Notes under the pieces: model-generated
What the model saw: the letters and a program-made list of their open reading frames with translations, nothing else
What the model was told of the DNA's origin: nothing
Database searches by the model: none
In this document: positions 50,028 to 60,163 of the stretch, one piece after another
Layout: each line of letters begins with the position of its first letter
Position numbering within the stretch: the stretch's first letter is position 1
Made by a program: the position numbers and the translations under genes
Assembly (NCBI GenBank): GCA_902616855.1
Contig: CACMUL010000002.1
Location: forward strand, 124,001 to 188,000
Source: an uncultured Alphaproteobacteria bacterium
GTDB lineage: Bacteria > Pseudomonadota > Alphaproteobacteria > HIMB59
Length of the DNA: 64,000 bases
Direction: 5' to 3'

Positions 50028-51664
50028 ATGAATAAAAATTTATTGTTATTTAACTTTTTAATTTTATATATTTTTATATTACTACCCTCATTTTATTTTA
50101 TTAATAACTATGAATTTTTTTCTTTTTTTCTTTTATTCTAACAAACATTTTCTTTTATTTTAAATATTTTCGACAATCTAATAAAATTCTTTTAGTTTTA
50201 ATATTTACAATTTGTTTTATAACAATTGGTAACTTCTTTATTGATTATACTGATAATATAATTGAGCTATCTATTACGAAATCTGAAGCTAATTTAGTAA
50301 ATGTTATACTAGGTTTAATCTTATCTTTTATTTTTGCAATCGTATTAATGAAATATAAACCATTAATAAATTTTTTTCTTTTAGCTATTTTTTTAACATT
50401 CATTTATCAAAACCTTTTTTTTATTTTTTTTAAAGATATTAATAATGATGTAACTAGACAATTAGATAAACAATCAATTTTTGCAGCATCAGAACAAGAT
50501 AATCTTTTTATTATTAGCTTTGACGGTGTATCAGGAAGATTAATGAATGAGTTAATTAAACATGACGCAAAATTTTTTGAAAACTTTACTTTTTTTCCTA
50601 ATGTTATTTCACAAGGTTCGCATACTCAAAGTAGCATGATTGGCGAAATATACGGTTCTAGAAATTATAAAGAATACGGCGAAACAATTGATGATATGAT
50701 TATGAATTTAGACAAAAATCCGACTCTCAAAAATAATTTAATTCATAACTCATATCAAAATCATTTAATTGGTAATTATTATTCTGATATTCTTAAAGAT
50801 AAATTTGATACTGTTAACTTTTTTGAACAATATAAAATTGAGTCATCGATCAAATATTATTTAGACTTATTATCAATAATTCAATGTAAAATTTCATTTT
50901 GTATTGATAGAAGAATGATTATTAGCAATCTTTACCATTATATTGCTTTAAAAACCAATTTAGTTAATTATGCTGTCATCAGTAATGCGGATCTTTGGCA
51001 AAGAATTTATGATGATTTTATCAAAAATTTAAAGTCTGATAAAAATATTAAAAATAAAATATTCACAATTCACTTTAATCAAACTCATAGCCCTCCAAGT
51101 TTAAATGAAAAATGTATGACAGTTGGCTATAAAGAGTTTTTAAAAAATTATGATGGCAAAGGTGCTCAACTCAATGCTAAATGTACTTACAACAATATTA
51201 AAAAATTCATTTTGAAATTAAAGGAAATAAATATTTTTGATAATTCTAACATTTTAATTAAATCTGATCATGGATATTCTGCCGAACATTTTAATAAATA
51301 TCCCTATAATTTAGGAATTAATGGAAATATAAATATCGGCATAGATAGGTTTAATCCTTTCATACTTGTTAAGAAAAAAAATAATGTAAATAAAAAGTTT
51401 GAAATAATATCTGAACAAGTTCTTATAAATGATATTGCAAAATCACTATGTCTATTAAAAAATAAAGAAAAAAACTGCGAAGTTTATGGTGGAACTAATC
51501 TTTTTGATTTTGATAAGAATTTTGATGAGTCATTTTTTGTTTATCTTCCAAAGAATAAAAATAGTAATCATGATTTAAAAAATTCAGTAGAAATTGAATT
51601 CAACTCTCGAAATATAAATTTTAAAAATTGGTTAATTATTAATAATTTTATTAAAGTTGATTAG
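50028..51664 (+). other. Membrane-anchored sulfatase/alkaline-phosphatase-superfamily protein whose N-terminal TM region is in a different frame (ATG 50028 frame stops at 50139-50141 region; catalytic ORF 50348..51664, open in frame from 50114)
   Basis: Frame 50028: MNKNLLLFNFLILYIFILLPSFYFINNYEFFSFFLLF*; frame of 50348 opens at 50114: IFFFFSFILTNIFFYFKYFRQSNKILLVLIFTICFITIGNFF...; catalytic motifs FDGVSGRLMNELI, SHTQSSMIGEIYG, IKSDHGYSAEHF. Confidence 0.65.
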
Positions 51665-52360
51665 ATCTTTATAATTATCAATCTCATACCATTCTCCAGA
51701 GTATTTTAAAGGTTTAAGTAAGAAATCTTTTTTATTTAAAAAATTTAGAAAAGATGTCATATCGATATTTTTTTGACAATTTTTATATTTATCTTTCAAT
51801 TTAGTTATAAAATTTTTTGGTATATAAACTAAACCCATGTATTGGTATTTGACATTGTTTAATTCTTTAATTTTCGTTCCAATTTCAACAATTTTATGGC
51901 CTTGTATAATAAGATTTTCAGCATCTTCTTGAATATTCTGTCCTCTTTGTTCCCATACTTTCAACCAATTGTAAAGGACAGGTAAAGTAATATTTTTAGC
52001 TTTTAGTTTTTTTATTCTACTAATAAGTATTTTGTTGAAAACAATATCAGAATATATCACCAATGTATTTTGCTCTTTCATATTACATAACCCATTAATC
52101 ATTGAGTGAACAATTCCAGTACTATTAAATTCTTTATTATGAATAAAATTAATATTTTTTTTATCTTTTAAGTGATTAATTATTTTATCTTTATTAAAAC
52201 CAACAGAAATATATATTTTTTTTAGATTATAATACTCCAAATCTAAAATTAATTTCTTAATAATTGTTAAATCTTTTTTTATTTCAATAAGACATTTATT
52301 GAAACCAATTTTGCTATAAATTCTTGAACTTTTTCCTGCAGCCAATATTAGTATTTGCAT
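51632..52360 (-). CDS. LicC-like nucleotidyltransferase (candidate CTP:phosphoglutamine cytidylyltransferase, Cj1416-like)
   Basis: MQILILAAGKSSRI; FNKCLIEI; IHNKEFNSTGIVHSM; VIYSDIVF. Confidence 0.75.
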   Translation of the reverse strand: MQILILAAGKSSRIYSKIGFNKCLIEIKKDLTIIKKLILDLEYYNLKKIYISVGFNKDKIINHLKDKKNINFIHNKEFNSTGIVHSMINGLCNMKEQNTLVIYSDIVFNKILISRIKKLKAKNITLPVLYNWLKVWEQRGQNIQEDAENLIIQGHKIVEIGTKIKELNNVKYQYMGLVYIPKNFITKLKDKYKNCQKNIDMTSFLNFLNKKDFLLKPLKYSGEWYEIDNYKDLINFNKIINN

Positions 52361-52954
52361 TTAAATTTTAAAAATATTTCTAAAGTACTGATTCACAAAT
52401 ACTTGATCTTTATTTTTTCTTTCTGGATGAAACATCATACAATAAATCGGAAAATTAGTAATTTTAGAAATTTCAATTGTATCATCGTTTGAAACGAAAA
52501 ATTTTTCAAAATTCTTTTTTAAATTTTTTTTATAAAGTCCATAGTGATGATAACTATTTATGCTATACACTTTTTTACGTAAATCATAAATCTTATGACT
52601 TTTTTTTATATGTCCAGTAATTTTTTCTATTTTTAAACCATAATAATCATAAATAAATTGAGCACCTTTACACACTCCCAAAATTGGTTTATTTAATTTT
52701 AGAAATTTTTTGAATAAAAATTTTTCTATGTGCTCTCTATCATTATCTATTTTTAATCGTGAAAATTTTGTTAAATTATTTCCGCCTGGTATAATTAATC
52801 CGTCAAATCTATTAAAATTTTTGATACTTGAATTGTATAAATAAATACTAAAACCAATTTCTTTGGAGTATTTTATCCAGTTATGCTCAATTGAATGACA
52901 AATATTATCGTTTGTATCTTTAATTAACTTAGGAGATATTAGTAACTGTATCAT
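52361..52954 (-). CDS. Class-I glutamine amidotransferase-like hydrolase (candidate gamma-glutamyl-CDP-amidate hydrolase, Cj1417-like)
   Basis: LIIPGGNNL; ILGVCKGAQFI nucleophile elbow; MMFHPERK catalytic His. Confidence 0.78.
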   Translation of the reverse strand: MIQLLISPKLIKDTNDNICHSIEHNWIKYSKEIGFSIYLYNSSIKNFNRFDGLIIPGGNNLTKFSRLKIDNDREHIEKFLFKKFLKLNKPILGVCKGAQFIYDYYGLKIEKITGHIKKSHKIYDLRKKVYSINSYHHYGLYKKNLKKNFEKFFVSNDDTIEISKITNFPIYCMMFHPERKNKDQVFVNQYFRNIFKI

Positions 52955-55248
52955 AAAAATCTGTATAAATTATCATTTGGATTTATCATTAATTTATTTT
53001 GACCGGCGATATTATTAAAAGCCTCTTCTCCTATTCCAATTATAGAAGTAATATTTAATTCTGAACATCTTATTGCCATGTGAGAATTTGGACCACCGTT
53101 TTTAGTTACTAAACCTAAGATATTACTTGTAAAAATAAAATCATAACCAGGATCTGCATTTTCAATTAATATTATTTTATTAGTAAAATTCTGTTTTTTG
53201 GAAGAATCATAAAGCATTAAAGTTCCTATAATATTCCTATTTCCAAAAAATTCTCCATCTCTGCTAGACCTATAGAAAAAATTAATTTCTTTTTCATTTT
53301 TTATAAAGTCTGGCAGAATAATTTTTTTTGCCTCAGTATTTTCACTTATATGTTTGTTTATCTCATTTTTAAAAGTTTCCCTTAACCTAGTTGTCTCAAG
53401 AGATGAGTAAGCCAACAGAACTGTATTATAATCTATGTGTTGAATATCTTTTTTATTCATTTTCATTTCCTTAAATAATTTTTTTAGTTCTATAAAAATT
53501 AAATTTATTCCCTTAGTAAATTCAAATTTAGCTTTTTCTCTCATTTCCGTTGACTTTATACAAAAGTTAATAAAATCTTCTGATTTAATTTTTAAATCAT
53601 AGTTTTTGAAAAATTTATTAATTTTCTTAATTTGTAAATTTGTAAATTTATATTTCTTTTTTTTTATTAGAGATATTTTATTTGATTTGAAGTAATTTTT
53701 GAATCCTTCTTCATATGATAAAAAGCTTATGTCATATGTTGAGGGTCTAAGATGTCCATACTCAGCTATAAATTTTTCTTTAGTGATTTTTCCTAGTTTA
53801 TAATAGACATAGTCATTATGTATATTTGTAGTAATATTTTTAAAACTTGAGTAAAAGCTTTTTATAGATTTTTGACTAATAATATTTTTATCTACTAATA
53901 AATCGCAAACATATTTTGCTACAAAAGCGCATCTTGCCAGTCCTGCAAAAGGAAGGGTGCCGAATTGTTTTATATAATAATTTAAATAGAATATTTTTGT
54001 AATAGGTTTATAATTTGAATTTTTTACATAATCGATCTTCTTTATTAAAATTTTAATTTTATTTATTTCTAAATTACAAATTTCTTTTAAAATTAAATTT
54101 TCGAATATAGAATTAGTATTTATTTTGTATTGAAGAAATTCTTTTTTGGTTAGGATTTTTTTTAAATCACCATCATAATCAGCAATGAATGATGGTAGAA
54201 GATCAAATTCTATCTTATCATGCTTATCAGGATTTTTGTATAATTTGTCTAAATTATAATTAATTAATTTTTGACTTATTTTTGAATTTAATTTTTTAGG
54301 TAAAAAGGAATTCAAATCAGTCCTTATATCTATATAAGGGATTCCATAAACATCAAATAATAATGAATTAGGTCTGACATCTTTGTAACCATAATTTTTT
54401 CTTTGTTTAGCCCAAATTTCATTTGTAATTAATTCTTTGTACATTGTTATTGCAAGTTTTGATGGCCTCTCTCCCAGAATTTCAACTGGATTCCAATCTG
54501 CCATATTGCTCAAAAAAGTTTTTTTTCCTATGTTAGAGTAATTTGAATTTAAAATAGCTTTTATCTTTTTTTGAATGTTTACTATTGTCGATTTTTTTGG
54601 ATAGCCAACTTCTTTTTTCATTTTTGGGAGTCGACGTATTTGTAACAAATATAATTTATTTTTTTTTATACAGTATTCAATATCAAGATGTTTACATTTA
54701 AATTTGGTTTCGAGGTTTTTTGTTACTTTTATAATTTTATTAAATTCTCTTGGAATTTTCGAACTATTTCTCGCAACATATAAAGCTTTAACTGTTGGAT
54801 TATATTTTCCAGAAGTAACAAGATCTGTATGATGTGACTTATCATAATTAATCACATAATATTCTCTATTAAGTTTCAGTTCTTTAGAAAAAATTACACC
54901 ACTTTGTTGAACATTTGTAATTAATTTTTGAATAATAAAAATATCTTTGTCTTTTTTAAAGTGAGAAATGACTTTTTTTATACCTATCATTAGATTTTCA
55001 TTAGTAATATTCTTAATGATTAATGATAAATATTTACCTGCATTTACTCGGGTGCCATCTTCATCATAAGTTGACGATCTGATAATAATAGAATTATTAA
55101 AATTACTATTAATTTTGCTAATAACAGAATTAGGGTCTAAAAAAAAATTTTTTTTTGTAAAAAAAATAAATTTTGGAACTTCAAAATCTTCATCCTTTAC
55201 TTTTTTTAAATTTAATAAGTTTAGGGATTTAATGTTATCTAAATTCAT
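52951..55248 (-). CDS. PEP-synthase-like ATP-grasp/phosphohistidine phosphotransferase (candidate L-glutamine kinase, Cj1418-like)
   Basis: IIIRSSTYDEDGTRVNAGKYLS; LDIEYCIKKNKLYLLQIRRLP; C-terminal VTKNGGPNSHMAIRCSELNITSIIGIG phosphohistidine domain. Confidence 0.78.
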   Translation of the reverse strand: MNLDNIKSLNLLNLKKVKDEDFEVPKFIFFTKKNFFLDPNSVISKINSNFNNSIIIRSSTYDEDGTRVNAGKYLSLIIKNITNENLMIGIKKVISHFKKDKDIFIIQKLITNVQQSGVIFSKELKLNREYYVINYDKSHHTDLVTSGKYNPTVKALYVARNSSKIPREFNKIIKVTKNLETKFKCKHLDIEYCIKKNKLYLLQIRRLPKMKKEVGYPKKSTIVNIQKKIKAILNSNYSNIGKKTFLSNMADWNPVEILGERPSKLAITMYKELITNEIWAKQRKNYGYKDVRPNSLLFDVYGIPYIDIRTDLNSFLPKKLNSKISQKLINYNLDKLYKNPDKHDKIEFDLLPSFIADYDGDLKKILTKKEFLQYKINTNSIFENLILKEICNLEINKIKILIKKIDYVKNSNYKPITKIFYLNYYIKQFGTLPFAGLARCAFVAKYVCDLLVDKNIISQKSIKSFYSSFKNITTNIHNDYVYYKLGKITKEKFIAEYGHLRPSTYDISFLSYEEGFKNYFKSNKISLIKKKKYKFTNLQIKKINKFFKNYDLKIKSEDFINFCIKSTEMREKAKFEFTKGINLIFIELKKLFKEMKMNKKDIQHIDYNTVLLAYSSLETTRLRETFKNEINKHISENTEAKKIILPDFIKNEKEINFFYRSSRDGEFFGNRNIIGTLMLYDSSKKQNFTNKIILIENADPGYDFIFTSNILGLVTKNGGPNSHMAIRCSELNITSIIGIGEEAFNNIAGQNKLMINPNDNLYRFL

Positions 55249-55445
55249 TAATAAAATTTATTAGATGATATATTTAGAAATATTTTAATCAATTATGAAA
55301 AAATATTTGAAAACTAAATCTCTCTTAATGGGTATTAAATTAAAATATATTAATTGAGTTAGATTTATAAATTGTTCAAAATAAAAGATTAAATCTAATA
55401 ATCATTTGTTGAAATTATGCTTTTAGTTACTATTTATATTGTATA

Positions 55446-56315
55446 ATGGAAAATATAATTGATATTAATCAAGATCAATTTATTGATTCTGTAATAGAAA
55501 AATCAAAAATTACTCCCGTAATAGTTGATTTTTGGGCTCCGTGGTGCGGACCCTGTAAACAACTGACCCCAGTTTTAGAGAATATTGTTAACAAAAAAAA
55601 TGGAAAAGTAATTCTTGCAAAGATTAACGTTGATGAAAACCAAGGTATTGCATCACAACTAAATGTACAATCTATACCCACAGTTTACGGTTTTGTTGAT
55701 GGTAAACCAATAGATGCTTTTCAAGGTGCGCAACCGGAAACTAAAATTGAAGAGATGGTGGACAAAATGATAGATGCAACACCAGGAAATGAGATACCAA
55801 AACTAATTAGTGAAGCAGATCAATTATTTGGTGATCAAAAGTTTGAGGAGTCCTTGAGGCTTTTTGAAAGTCTTGTGGGAATGGACCCTGGAAACCCGAA
55901 AGTTATAGCTGGAATGTTGAGATGTATGATTCAACTTAAACGTTTTGATGATGCAAATGAAATGTTGGACTCTCTTGATGAAGAAATTATAAAAGATCAA
56001 GAGATTTTAAAAATAAAAAAACTATTGGATACCACTAACAAAGATAATGGTGAAGCATTTGATGAAAAATTAATTGATGAAGTCAATTCAAATCCTCAAA
56101 ATATGGAATTGCGTTTTAGACTTGCAAATAATTACCTTTCATCCAACGAAACAGAAAAAGGTTTTAATGAGCTTTTGAAACTGTTTGAGCAAAATCCTGC
56201 TTGGAAAGAAGAAGCTGCCAAGAAAAAACTATTAGAATTTTTTGATCTTCTAGGTTTTAATGATCCAAATGTTATAGTGGCTCGAAAAAAATTATCGAGT
56301 ATAATGTTTAAATAA
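55446..56315 (+). CDS. Thioredoxin-TPR protein (YbbN/CnoX-like)
   Basis: VDFWAPWCGPCKQLTPVLE; TPR-like C-terminus. Confidence 0.9.
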   Translation: MENIIDINQDQFIDSVIEKSKITPVIVDFWAPWCGPCKQLTPVLENIVNKKNGKVILAKINVDENQGIASQLNVQSIPTVYGFVDGKPIDAFQGAQPETKIEEMVDKMIDATPGNEIPKLISEADQLFGDQKFEESLRLFESLVGMDPGNPKVIAGMLRCMIQLKRFDDANEMLDSLDEEIIKDQEILKIKKLLDTTNKDNGEAFDEKLIDEVNSNPQNMELRFRLANNYLSSNETEKGFNELLKLFEQNPAWKEEAAKKKLLEFFDLLGFNDPNVIVARKKLSSIMFK

Positions 56316-56974
56316 TGGATGATAATATAAAAAAACTTTTTGAAGTCGACTCAAAGAAACTACCAAGTTCAATACCATTATTCCCCCTTGATAATGTTTT
56401 GCTTTTGCCCTTCGGGAAATTGCCATTAAACATTTTTGAGGAGAGATATATAAAAATGACTTTAGACAGCCTAAAAAGCCATCGGATGATTGGGATAATT
56501 CAACCTAAAAATAATAATAACGAGTTGTTTCAAATGGGATGTATCGGAAAAATTACCTCTTATATTGAGACTCCAGACTATAGATTAGTTTTAAACCTGG
56601 AAGGTGTTTGTAGATTTGTTTTGAATGACAGAAATCTTACTCCCCAAGGATATTATCAGGCATCAATTGATTGCCAAGATTACCTATCTGATTTGAATAA
56701 CATGGAGCCCAATGTTGATAGAACTGAATTAATTCAAAAATACACGAACTTCTTTAAAATGAAAAAATTAGACATTGATAAAGATGTACTAGCTGAAACG
56801 TCTAATTTGCAGTTACTATCTACCCTAGCAATGCTTGCTCCTTTTAATAAGATAGATAAACAAGCGATACTTGAGTCACCAAATATTTCATCAAGAATTA
56901 ATACAATTAATTCTATTCTTGATTTAAATACATTCCAAGTAGTCAGTAATAAAAATCCTAATCAGTTAAATTAA
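56315..56974 (+). CDS. LON N-terminal substrate-binding domain protein
   Basis: IPLFPLDNVLLLPFGKLPLNIFEERYIKM; GCIGKITSY. Confidence 0.9.
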   Translation: MDDNIKKLFEVDSKKLPSSIPLFPLDNVLLLPFGKLPLNIFEERYIKMTLDSLKSHRMIGIIQPKNNNNELFQMGCIGKITSYIETPDYRLVLNLEGVCRFVLNDRNLTPQGYYQASIDCQDYLSDLNNMEPNVDRTELIQKYTNFFKMKKLDIDKDVLAETSNLQLLSTLAMLAPFNKIDKQAILESPNISSRINTINSILDLNTFQVVSNKNPNQLN

Positions 56975-58079
56975 TTCTTCCCATTGCTTGTTTTATAAAA
57001 ACATCCCTTAAAGATTTAAAATTTTTTAAAGCAGTATATCCAACTTTTATAAATTCATTATTTAGGGCAAAATTGCTTTCATATAAAAAATTTAATAAAG
57101 AGGTAAAGCTAAAATAGATTGTAGATTCAAACATTCTTCTAGAGTAATAAATCGAATTAAACTTTTTTGCGTCTATGGTATATTGATCTATTATTTTACA
57201 TAAGGTTTGAATATCTTTAACTCCGAGATTCCATCCTTGCCCGGCAACTGGATGAATCGACTTAAGGCTATCGCCAATATAAATAAATTTGTCATTTTTT
57301 TTTACAAGATGAGGGATGATTGGGAATTTTTGTATTGAGTGATCAAAAGTTAATTTTCCATGTGAGCTCGTAATTTTTGTTTTAATAAGTTTTTTGAGTT
57401 CGATTTTATTTATTTTATTTTTTGATGAATAAATGAATGTTGATTTTTTTTTGTTTACTGCTGGTGATGGTAATACTGCTAATGGGCCATGATTTGTAAA
57501 AAACTCATATGCTATATTATTGTGGACTTTACTATGTTTGAAAAAACCTACATAAGAGAAATGCTGTTGATCAAAAATGATACTTTTATGATATGTGTTA
57601 GAAATAATATTTTTACCTATGCTAATTACTATTTTTTTAAATACGTAATTTTTCTTATTTATTTTTAAAGCTTTATTTGGACTCAGATCATTAATTTCAA
57701 AATTATTATCAGTCTTTAAAATTTTTAAATACAAAAGTTTTTTTCTAACTAAGCCGTACATGTCTTTATTAAATATTACATTGCCCATGGACTCATGCTC
57801 ATTTTGAAAAATAAGGGGCTTTCTACTAATGTCATCTTTTATAAAAATTTTATCTATTGGTTGTGGTTTTGATTTTAAGTTGTTCCAAATACCTAATTGT
57901 TTTAGTAAGTCAACAGAGTTGGCATTAACAGCCAATGTACGATTATCTTTAAGTATAAAATTTTTTTTATCTATAACTAAAACTTTAAACTTTTTTTGAA
58001 CTAAAGCTAAAGCTGCAATTGCACCAATAAGACCCGCCCCCACTATTAAAAAATCATATTTATGTATTTTATTTTTCAT
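56958..58079 (-). CDS. UbiH/UbiF/COQ6-family FAD monooxygenase
   Basis: DFLIVGAGLIGAIAALAL; FIYIGDSLKSIHPVAGQGWNLGVKD. Confidence 0.88.
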   Translation of the reverse strand: MKNKIHKYDFLIVGAGLIGAIAALALVQKKFKVLVIDKKNFILKDNRTLAVNANSVDLLKQLGIWNNLKSKPQPIDKIFIKDDISRKPLIFQNEHESMGNVIFNKDMYGLVRKKLLYLKILKTDNNFEINDLSPNKALKINKKNYVFKKIVISIGKNIISNTYHKSIIFDQQHFSYVGFFKHSKVHNNIAYEFFTNHGPLAVLPSPAVNKKKSTFIYSSKNKINKIELKKLIKTKITSSHGKLTFDHSIQKFPIIPHLVKKNDKFIYIGDSLKSIHPVAGQGWNLGVKDIQTLCKIIDQYTIDAKKFNSIYYSRRMFESTIYFSFTSLLNFLYESNFALNNEFIKVGYTALKNFKSLRDVFIKQAMGRINLTD

Positions 58080-58105
58080 TAAGACGCATATATTTATTTA
58101 AAACA

Positions 58106-60163
58106 ATGAAGAATAACTATATTCCTGAAATCTTAAAAGAAAAAATCTCAAAAGCGATTTACTTCATATATGGTTTATTTCTTTTATCAGCCTCTATATT
58201 ATCAGCATTAGCTTTATTGACTTTTGATATCAATGATAATTCTTTCTTAACAAGCACGAACAATCCTACACAAAATTTACTTGGAGAACCGGGTTCTTAT
58301 TATGCGAGTTTTCTTTTTTACACATTTGGTATTTTTGCATATTTAATAATATTATTTTTTTTGGTCTATTCGATATTGGTTTTCACTAGCAAAAAACCTA
58401 GTTACTTATTTATAAAACTATTTCTATTTTTTATTAGCTTAATTTTGATACCTCAAGTTTTTATAGAGTTAAAATTTCAATTACTTTTTATAGAATCTAT
58501 AAAAACGTGGGGGGTTTATGCAAATCAATTGTTTGGTTTATATAAAATAAATTACATTAGTTATTTATTAACTTTTATAGGTATTATACTTTACTTTTTA
58601 TCGCATGATTTTTTAAAATTTTTTAAGATTAGTTTACCAAAAATTAATAATTTTTTTAAAAAAGACAATCGAAATACTGTCTCTTACAATCAAGTTAAAA
58701 AAGATCCTATTATAAATAATATTCAAAAAGATGATCACATAGGATATGTTGAAGAAGAAAATATAGATAAAAAAACAAAATATTTCTCTCCCTCTCTTGA
58801 AATTTTAGAAACAGATAGTACATCTGAAAAAAAAAGATTAGATAAAGAAAATATTAAAGCTAATTCAGATCTTCTTGAGAGAGTATTTCAAGATTTTAAT
58901 ATCGAAATACAGGTTATAAATGTAAAACATGGGCCTGTAGTTACATTATTTGAAATACTGCCTGCTGCAGGGATAAAAATTAGTACGATAATAAATTTAG
59001 CAGATGATATTTCAAGAAGCATGGGTGTGGGAGCTGTCCGAATATCGCAAATTTATGGCACTCAATACTTAGGAGTAGAGGTGCCTAATGATCAAAGAGA
59101 AACTGTAACGATAAAAGAACTTTTAAGTAATGATAATTTTAAAAATACCTCATCCAAGATACCTATATGTATTGGTAAAGATATTTCTGGAAACATAGAA
59201 GTTATAGATCTCAGTAAGACACCTCATTTACTAGTAGCAGGAACAACTGGTTCAGGTAAATCAGTATTTATAAACACTTTACTTGCAAGTATATTGTATA
59301 AATTTTCTCCTAATGACTTACGGTTAATTTTAATAGATCCTAAAATGCTAGAGCTAAGTGTTTATAATGATATTGCACATTTGCTAACGCCAGTAGTAAC
59401 AGAGCCAAAAAAAGCAATTTTAACACTTAAGTGGGTTTGTAAGGAAATGGAGCGTAGATATTCCTTGATGAATGAGGAAAATACACGAAGTCTTGAGGGT
59501 TACAATCAAAAATCAGTTGAGAAACTTCCATATATAGTAGTTTTCATCGATGAAATGGCAGATTTAATGATGACAGCAGGTAAAGAAGTTGAACATTATG
59601 TTCAGAGACTTGCTCAAATGGCAAGAGCATGCGGGATACACCTAGTTATGGCTACTCAAAGACCTAGTGTGGATATTATTACTGGAAGTATAAAAGCAAA
59701 TTTTCCATCAAGAATAAGTTTTCAAGTTGCCAGTAAATATGACAGTAGAACCGTACTAGGAGAGATTGGTGCAGAGCAGCTACTAGGAAACGGGGATATG
59801 CTTATGACAAAAAATGGTGGAAATATAATTAGATACCAATCTGCTTTTATCTCAGATAATGAAGTAAACAAGTTAATTAAAGAAATTAAAAGAAGTCAGA
59901 AAGTTCAATATCTTGATGAGCTCGATGAAATAATAAAAAACAATGATGAAAATTTTGATAAATTAAGCGATGAAGATGAAGAATTAATTAGCAAATCAAT
60001 CGATCTAATTAAATCAAGTAATAAAGCTTCTACAAGTTTTTTACAAAGAAATTTTCAAGTTGGATATAATAAAGCTGCGAGAGTCATGGAGGCACTTGAA
60101 CAAAGAGGCGTTGTATCGCCCCCAAACCATGCGGGTAAAAGAGATATATTAATTAATCAGTAA
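58106..60163 (+). CDS. ftsK: DNA translocase FtsK
   Basis: N-terminal TM; LLVAGTTGSGKSVFINTLLAS; VVFIDEMADLMM; C-terminal winged helix (STSFLQRNFQVGYNKAARVMEALEQRGVVSP). Confidence 0.96.
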   Translation: MKNNYIPEILKEKISKAIYFIYGLFLLSASILSALALLTFDINDNSFLTSTNNPTQNLLGEPGSYYASFLFYTFGIFAYLIILFFLVYSILVFTSKKPSYLFIKLFLFFISLILIPQVFIELKFQLLFIESIKTWGVYANQLFGLYKINYISYLLTFIGIILYFLSHDFLKFFKISLPKINNFFKKDNRNTVSYNQVKKDPIINNIQKDDHIGYVEEENIDKKTKYFSPSLEILETDSTSEKKRLDKENIKANSDLLERVFQDFNIEIQVINVKHGPVVTLFEILPAAGIKISTIINLADDISRSMGVGAVRISQIYGTQYLGVEVPNDQRETVTIKELLSNDNFKNTSSKIPICIGKDISGNIEVIDLSKTPHLLVAGTTGSGKSVFINTLLASILYKFSPNDLRLILIDPKMLELSVYNDIAHLLTPVVTEPKKAILTLKWVCKEMERRYSLMNEENTRSLEGYNQKSVEKLPYIVVFIDEMADLMMTAGKEVEHYVQRLAQMARACGIHLVMATQRPSVDIITGSIKANFPSRISFQVASKYDSRTVLGEIGAEQLLGNGDMLMTKNGGNIIRYQSAFISDNEVNKLIKEIKRSQKVQYLDELDEIIKNNDENFDKLSDEDEELISKSIDLIKSSNKASTSFLQRNFQVGYNKAARVMEALEQRGVVSPPNHAGKRDILINQ

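Noticed and set aside
51632-55248. Phosphocholine (LicC) decoration pathway
   Set aside because: Nucleotidyltransferase alone would fit, but linkage to a PEP-synthase-like kinase and a GATase hydrolase, with no LicA/LicB/LicD-like genes seen, favours the phosphoramidate reading.
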